From: Seleniivibrio sp.
GTDB taxonomy: Bacteria > Chrysiogenota > Deferribacteres > Deferribacterales > Geovibrionaceae
Assembly (NCBI RefSeq): GCF_021209385.1
Contig: NZ_JAJOIL010000038.1
Span: forward strand, 1-53,094
Reading direction: 5' to 3'
Length of the DNA stretch: 53,094 nucleotides
The notes beneath the pieces are model-generated. The model searched no databases and was not told the origin of the DNA. It worked only from the letters and a program-made list of their open reading frames with translations. Shown in pieces: positions 51,103-53,094 of this stretch. A program made the position numbers and the translations under genes. Numbering within the stretch: the first letter of the stretch is position 1; the number at the start of each line of letters is the position of its first letter.

Positions 51103-52136
51103 TGTCCCATGCTCATAATTTGGTTTTCCAATTCATTTGTCCCGCCATTAAAATCATAATCAGGTGAGTACAATAATAATCTATTTGCTTTATCTATGCC
51201 AGCATAAAAATTACAAAAATGAACTTTTCTAGTTACAGCAATTGGCTCTGTCAAAGTGTGATTTCTAGGCGTTGCAAGATGTGCAAGCAACTCATTTTTC
51301 TTTATTGGCATAACAAAACGCTTTGATCTTAGTCTTTTTGCAAAAACTATAGGATAAGACAATGAACTCCCTAAAAAAGTTTCAAATAAAATACTAAATA
51401 TAAAGTTAAAAACCTTGCTATTATGAAACTCATTGGAATTGGAAGAAGTGATACTACATTGCACATCTAAACCAATGGCTTTGAGTACCTGATTATGCGC
51501 TTTGTAAAAATCTTTCCATTTAACTGGTTCTTGTGAAGATATTATAAATTTATCGAACTTTATATCTGCCAGACAGCTTTTGTAAATTGCCTGAGCTACA
51601 TCATCAACATACACAGCATTGCATATACAATTACCATTTTCAGGAAGTCTTATATTCGCGCCACGACAGGCATAAAACGCGTATCGGCTCCAGTTTCCAC
51701 CTAATCCATAGACAACTGTGGGCTGAAGAATAATAATAGACGTCATATTCTTGCCTTCATCTATGAGTATACGTTCAATGCTCTGCTTTTCTTTAGTGTA
51801 GATATCATTATATGTGGAATAATCACAACTCTCATTCAGCTCACCTACGATATTATGGTCGTATACAGAAAAACTGCTTAGGTGTACAAGTTTTTGAATT
51901 TTATTTGCATCACAGGCTTTCAGAAGATTACGAATTCCTGTTATGTTATGTCTGTAACTATGATCAAAAGCACAATGCACAACAACGTCAACGTCTTTTG
52001 TTTTTTCTATCAATAATTCAGAATTATCCAAAGGGGCGTTTTCACTGCCCAAGGCAACTATCTCAAGTCTGTTCCTGTACAATGCGACAAATCTGCTCCC
52101 TATGAATCCATTCGCTCCTGTTACTGCTACTTTCAT
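51099..52136 (-). CDS. NAD-dependent nucleotide-sugar epimerase/dehydratase
   Basis: 345-residue extended SDR. The NAD motif TGANGFIG is at residues 6-13, SSFSVYD carries the catalytic Ser, and DIYTKEK gives Tyr-xxx-Lys. The middle has QPTVVYGLGG. The C-terminal 60 residues are divergent and contain a His-Asn-rich segment not typical of GalE. The substrate is unknown. The 5' end overlaps the GMC oxidoreductase stop by four bases, so the three genes 50248-53094 form one operon. Confidence 0.85.
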   Translation of the reverse strand: MKVAVTGANGFIGSRFVALYRNRLEIVALGSENAPLDNSELLIEKTKDVDVVVHCAFDHSYRHNITGIRNLLKACDANKIQKLVHLSSFSVYDHNIVGELNESCDYSTYNDIYTKEKQSIERILIDEGKNMTSIIILQPTVVYGLGGNWSRYAFYACRGANIRLPENGNCICNAVYVDDVAQAIYKSCLADIKFDKFIISSQEPVKWKDFYKAHNQVLKAIGLDVQCSITSSNSNEFHNSKVFNFIFSILFETFLGSSLSYPIVFAKRLRSKRFVMPIKKNELLAHLATPRNHTLTEPIAVTRKVHFCNFYAGIDKANRLLLYSPDYDFNGGTNELENQIMSMGQ

Positions 52137-53094
52137 AAGTCCTTCTTTAAATATTCAGCCAATCTGCAAGCAAATGCTGAAATTGTGAATCCGTTATTTA
52201 CATTTCCTGCGGTCGTAAAGATTGAACCATCGCAAATATATAAGTTATCCAATCCAAAAACTTTCAGATTTGCATTTACAACACCATCATTCTCACCGTT
52301 ACCAATTCTGGCTGTCCCAACATGATGGATAGCAGAGGTAAATATATCTTCCCAATTAAAATCATTGATAGTGTGGGTAAATTTATAACTTTCCCGAGGA
52401 AATAACTCTGTGAGCAATAATTTAAACCAAACCCTCATCGAATCAATATCATATTTTGTAACTTGCCAGTTGACGCGGCTTATAGGGTATCCCCATTTAT
52501 CTTTTTGATCAGACAATGTCACGCTGCTGTCAAAATTTGGTATCTGTTCTGTGACAAAGAAAAGATCTGCATATTTAAACGTGACGTTCAAAGAAAACTT
52601 ATATGCAAGTATCTGGCGAACGACATTGGGATTTGTTATAACCTTCCACACATCCGTCAGCGAAACTTTTCCGTCTTTAAAAGATAACAGAGACAATTTA
52701 ATTTTTTCAGATTCGTTGTCGATTCCTTTCACAAAAGAAGGACGCAGGTAAAAATTATTGTTGGGCAATGCAAGCTGTTTCTGCTTCTCTTCAGTCATTT
52801 CAAAGCCAGTTTTGATCTTGTTATTGCTACTGTACTTTGTATCCGAATATATCGGATATTTATCAGGCTTCAGAAACTCTATCTGGCAAAGATTTCCCAT
52901 AGGATGATCCATCAGATATCGACCGATATTTCTGTTAGAGATATTTGAATTCAGCAGCAGCCTTGGTGTTTCCCTGTATACAGAAGTTTCCAGTTCTTCT
53001 GTATAATCTAAGGCGATTGCTTTAATGGTATTTACTGCAAGTCCGGTTTCGTTTGCGAGTAATGTAAAGGTGTTGTTAAAGCACCTTGCTTGAA
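52133..53094 (-). CDS. GMC-family oxidoreductase, C-terminal part (cut by window end)
   Basis: FAD-dependent glucose-methanol-choline oxidoreductase. The reading frame stays open from the stop at 52133 to the window end, so the gene continues upstream of the window; an internal ATG at 52912 is not the real start. Near the edge the frame encodes RETPRLLLNSN then IGRYLMDHPMG, typical GMC motifs. The C-terminal domain has the catalytic HHVGTARIGN and the FAD-contacting NLYICDGSIFTTAGNVNNG. The Rossmann FAD-binding N-terminus is outside the window. A GMC enzyme in a polysaccharide locus is unusual; it may oxidise a sugar hydroxyl or a lipid-linked intermediate, but this is inference. Confidence 0.85.
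   Translation of the reverse strand, partial: QARCFNNTFTLLANETGLAVNTIKAIALDYTEELETSVYRETPRLLLNSNISNRNIGRYLMDHPMGNLCQIEFLKPDKYPIYSDTKYSSNNKIKTGFEMTEEKQKQLALPNNNFYLRPSFVKGIDNESEKIKLSLLSFKDGKVSLTDVWKVITNPNVVRQILAYKFSLNVTFKYADLFFVTEQIPNFDSSVTLSDQKDKWGYPISRVNWQVTKYDIDSMRVWFKLLLTELFPRESYKFTHTINDFNWEDIFTSAIHHVGTARIGNGENDGVVNANLKVFGLDNLYICDGSIFTTAGNVNNGFTISAFACRLAEYLKKDL

Overview
The window reads as chromosome of a Gram-negative (diderm) bacterium of middling GC. The evidence is a secretin-based type II secretion system (T2SS), lipoproteins, RND and TolC-type efflux, and a surface polysaccharide locus. The style of the proteins and gene order (lepA-lepB-pyrH-frr-uppS-cdsA-dxr-rseP, then gsp genes) suggests Deferribacterota (Denitrovibrio/Geovibrio/Seleniivibrio-like). 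This is recalled resemblance, not a search result. No tRNA, rRNA, CRISPR array, IS element or phage gene was found, and no stretch over about 300 bases lacks a gene.

Bases 1-7602 (minus strand) are a housekeeping operon: lepA, lepB, pyrH, frr, uppS, cdsA, dxr, rseP. It joins translation and UMP supply to isoprenoid, undecaprenyl and phospholipid synthesis and membrane proteolysis. Bases 7714-8222 hold a small RelE/Phd-type toxin-antitoxin pair with its own palindromic operators, placed between lepA and the secretion genes. Bases 8276-19046 hold a nearly complete T2SS as two divergent operons: a frameshifted CPBP protease gene plus gspC-D-E-F on minus, and gspG-H-I-J-K-L-M-N on plus. A GspA/ExeA-like ATPase lies far away at 39195. 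No prepilin peptidase (gspO) is in the window.

Bases 19147-22989 are the least conventional part. An MsrAB methionine sulfoxide reductase diverges from a five-gene group: a secreted Gly/Ser repeat protein, an ECF sigma factor, a membrane protein with an anti-sigma-like N-terminus and a CBM48 glycogen-binding-like C-terminus, a related small lipoprotein that appears to start at CTG, and a second secreted Gly/His-rich protein. An ECF-type promoter (AAC-N16-CGT) precedes the first gene. This is the best candidate here for a poorly described regulatory/envelope system.

Bases 23058-34138 carry two multidrug efflux sets on opposite strands. The first is MarR + AcrAB-type RND pump + outer membrane lipoprotein (minus). 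The second is TetR + TolC-like protein + EmrAB (plus), with a clean TetR-type palindrome at the TetR promoter. Bases 34135-37793 hold an RMD1/DUF155 membrane protein and a soluble histidine kinase with two response regulators, one receiver-HDOD and one with an unusual N-terminal DNA-binding domain. Bases 37843-42960 are mixed: a Fur-box-controlled Cys-rich small membrane protein, a YeiH-type permease, GspA, an FmdB zinc ribbon, a hemerythrin lacking its first His ligand, smpB, and an AAA_14/DUF4143 ATPase.

Bases 42977-53094 begin with VanZ and then form a sugar-nucleotide/polysaccharide locus: UDP-glucuronate 4-epimerase-like, ManC, Gmd, a DegT aminotransferase, a Gfo/Idh dehydrogenase, a phosphoglycosyl transferase, a GT2, an NDP-sugar epimerase, and a GMC oxidoreductase cut by the window end. 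The last 4 kb are clearly more AT-rich than the rest, consistent with a variable or acquired O-antigen/capsule segment.
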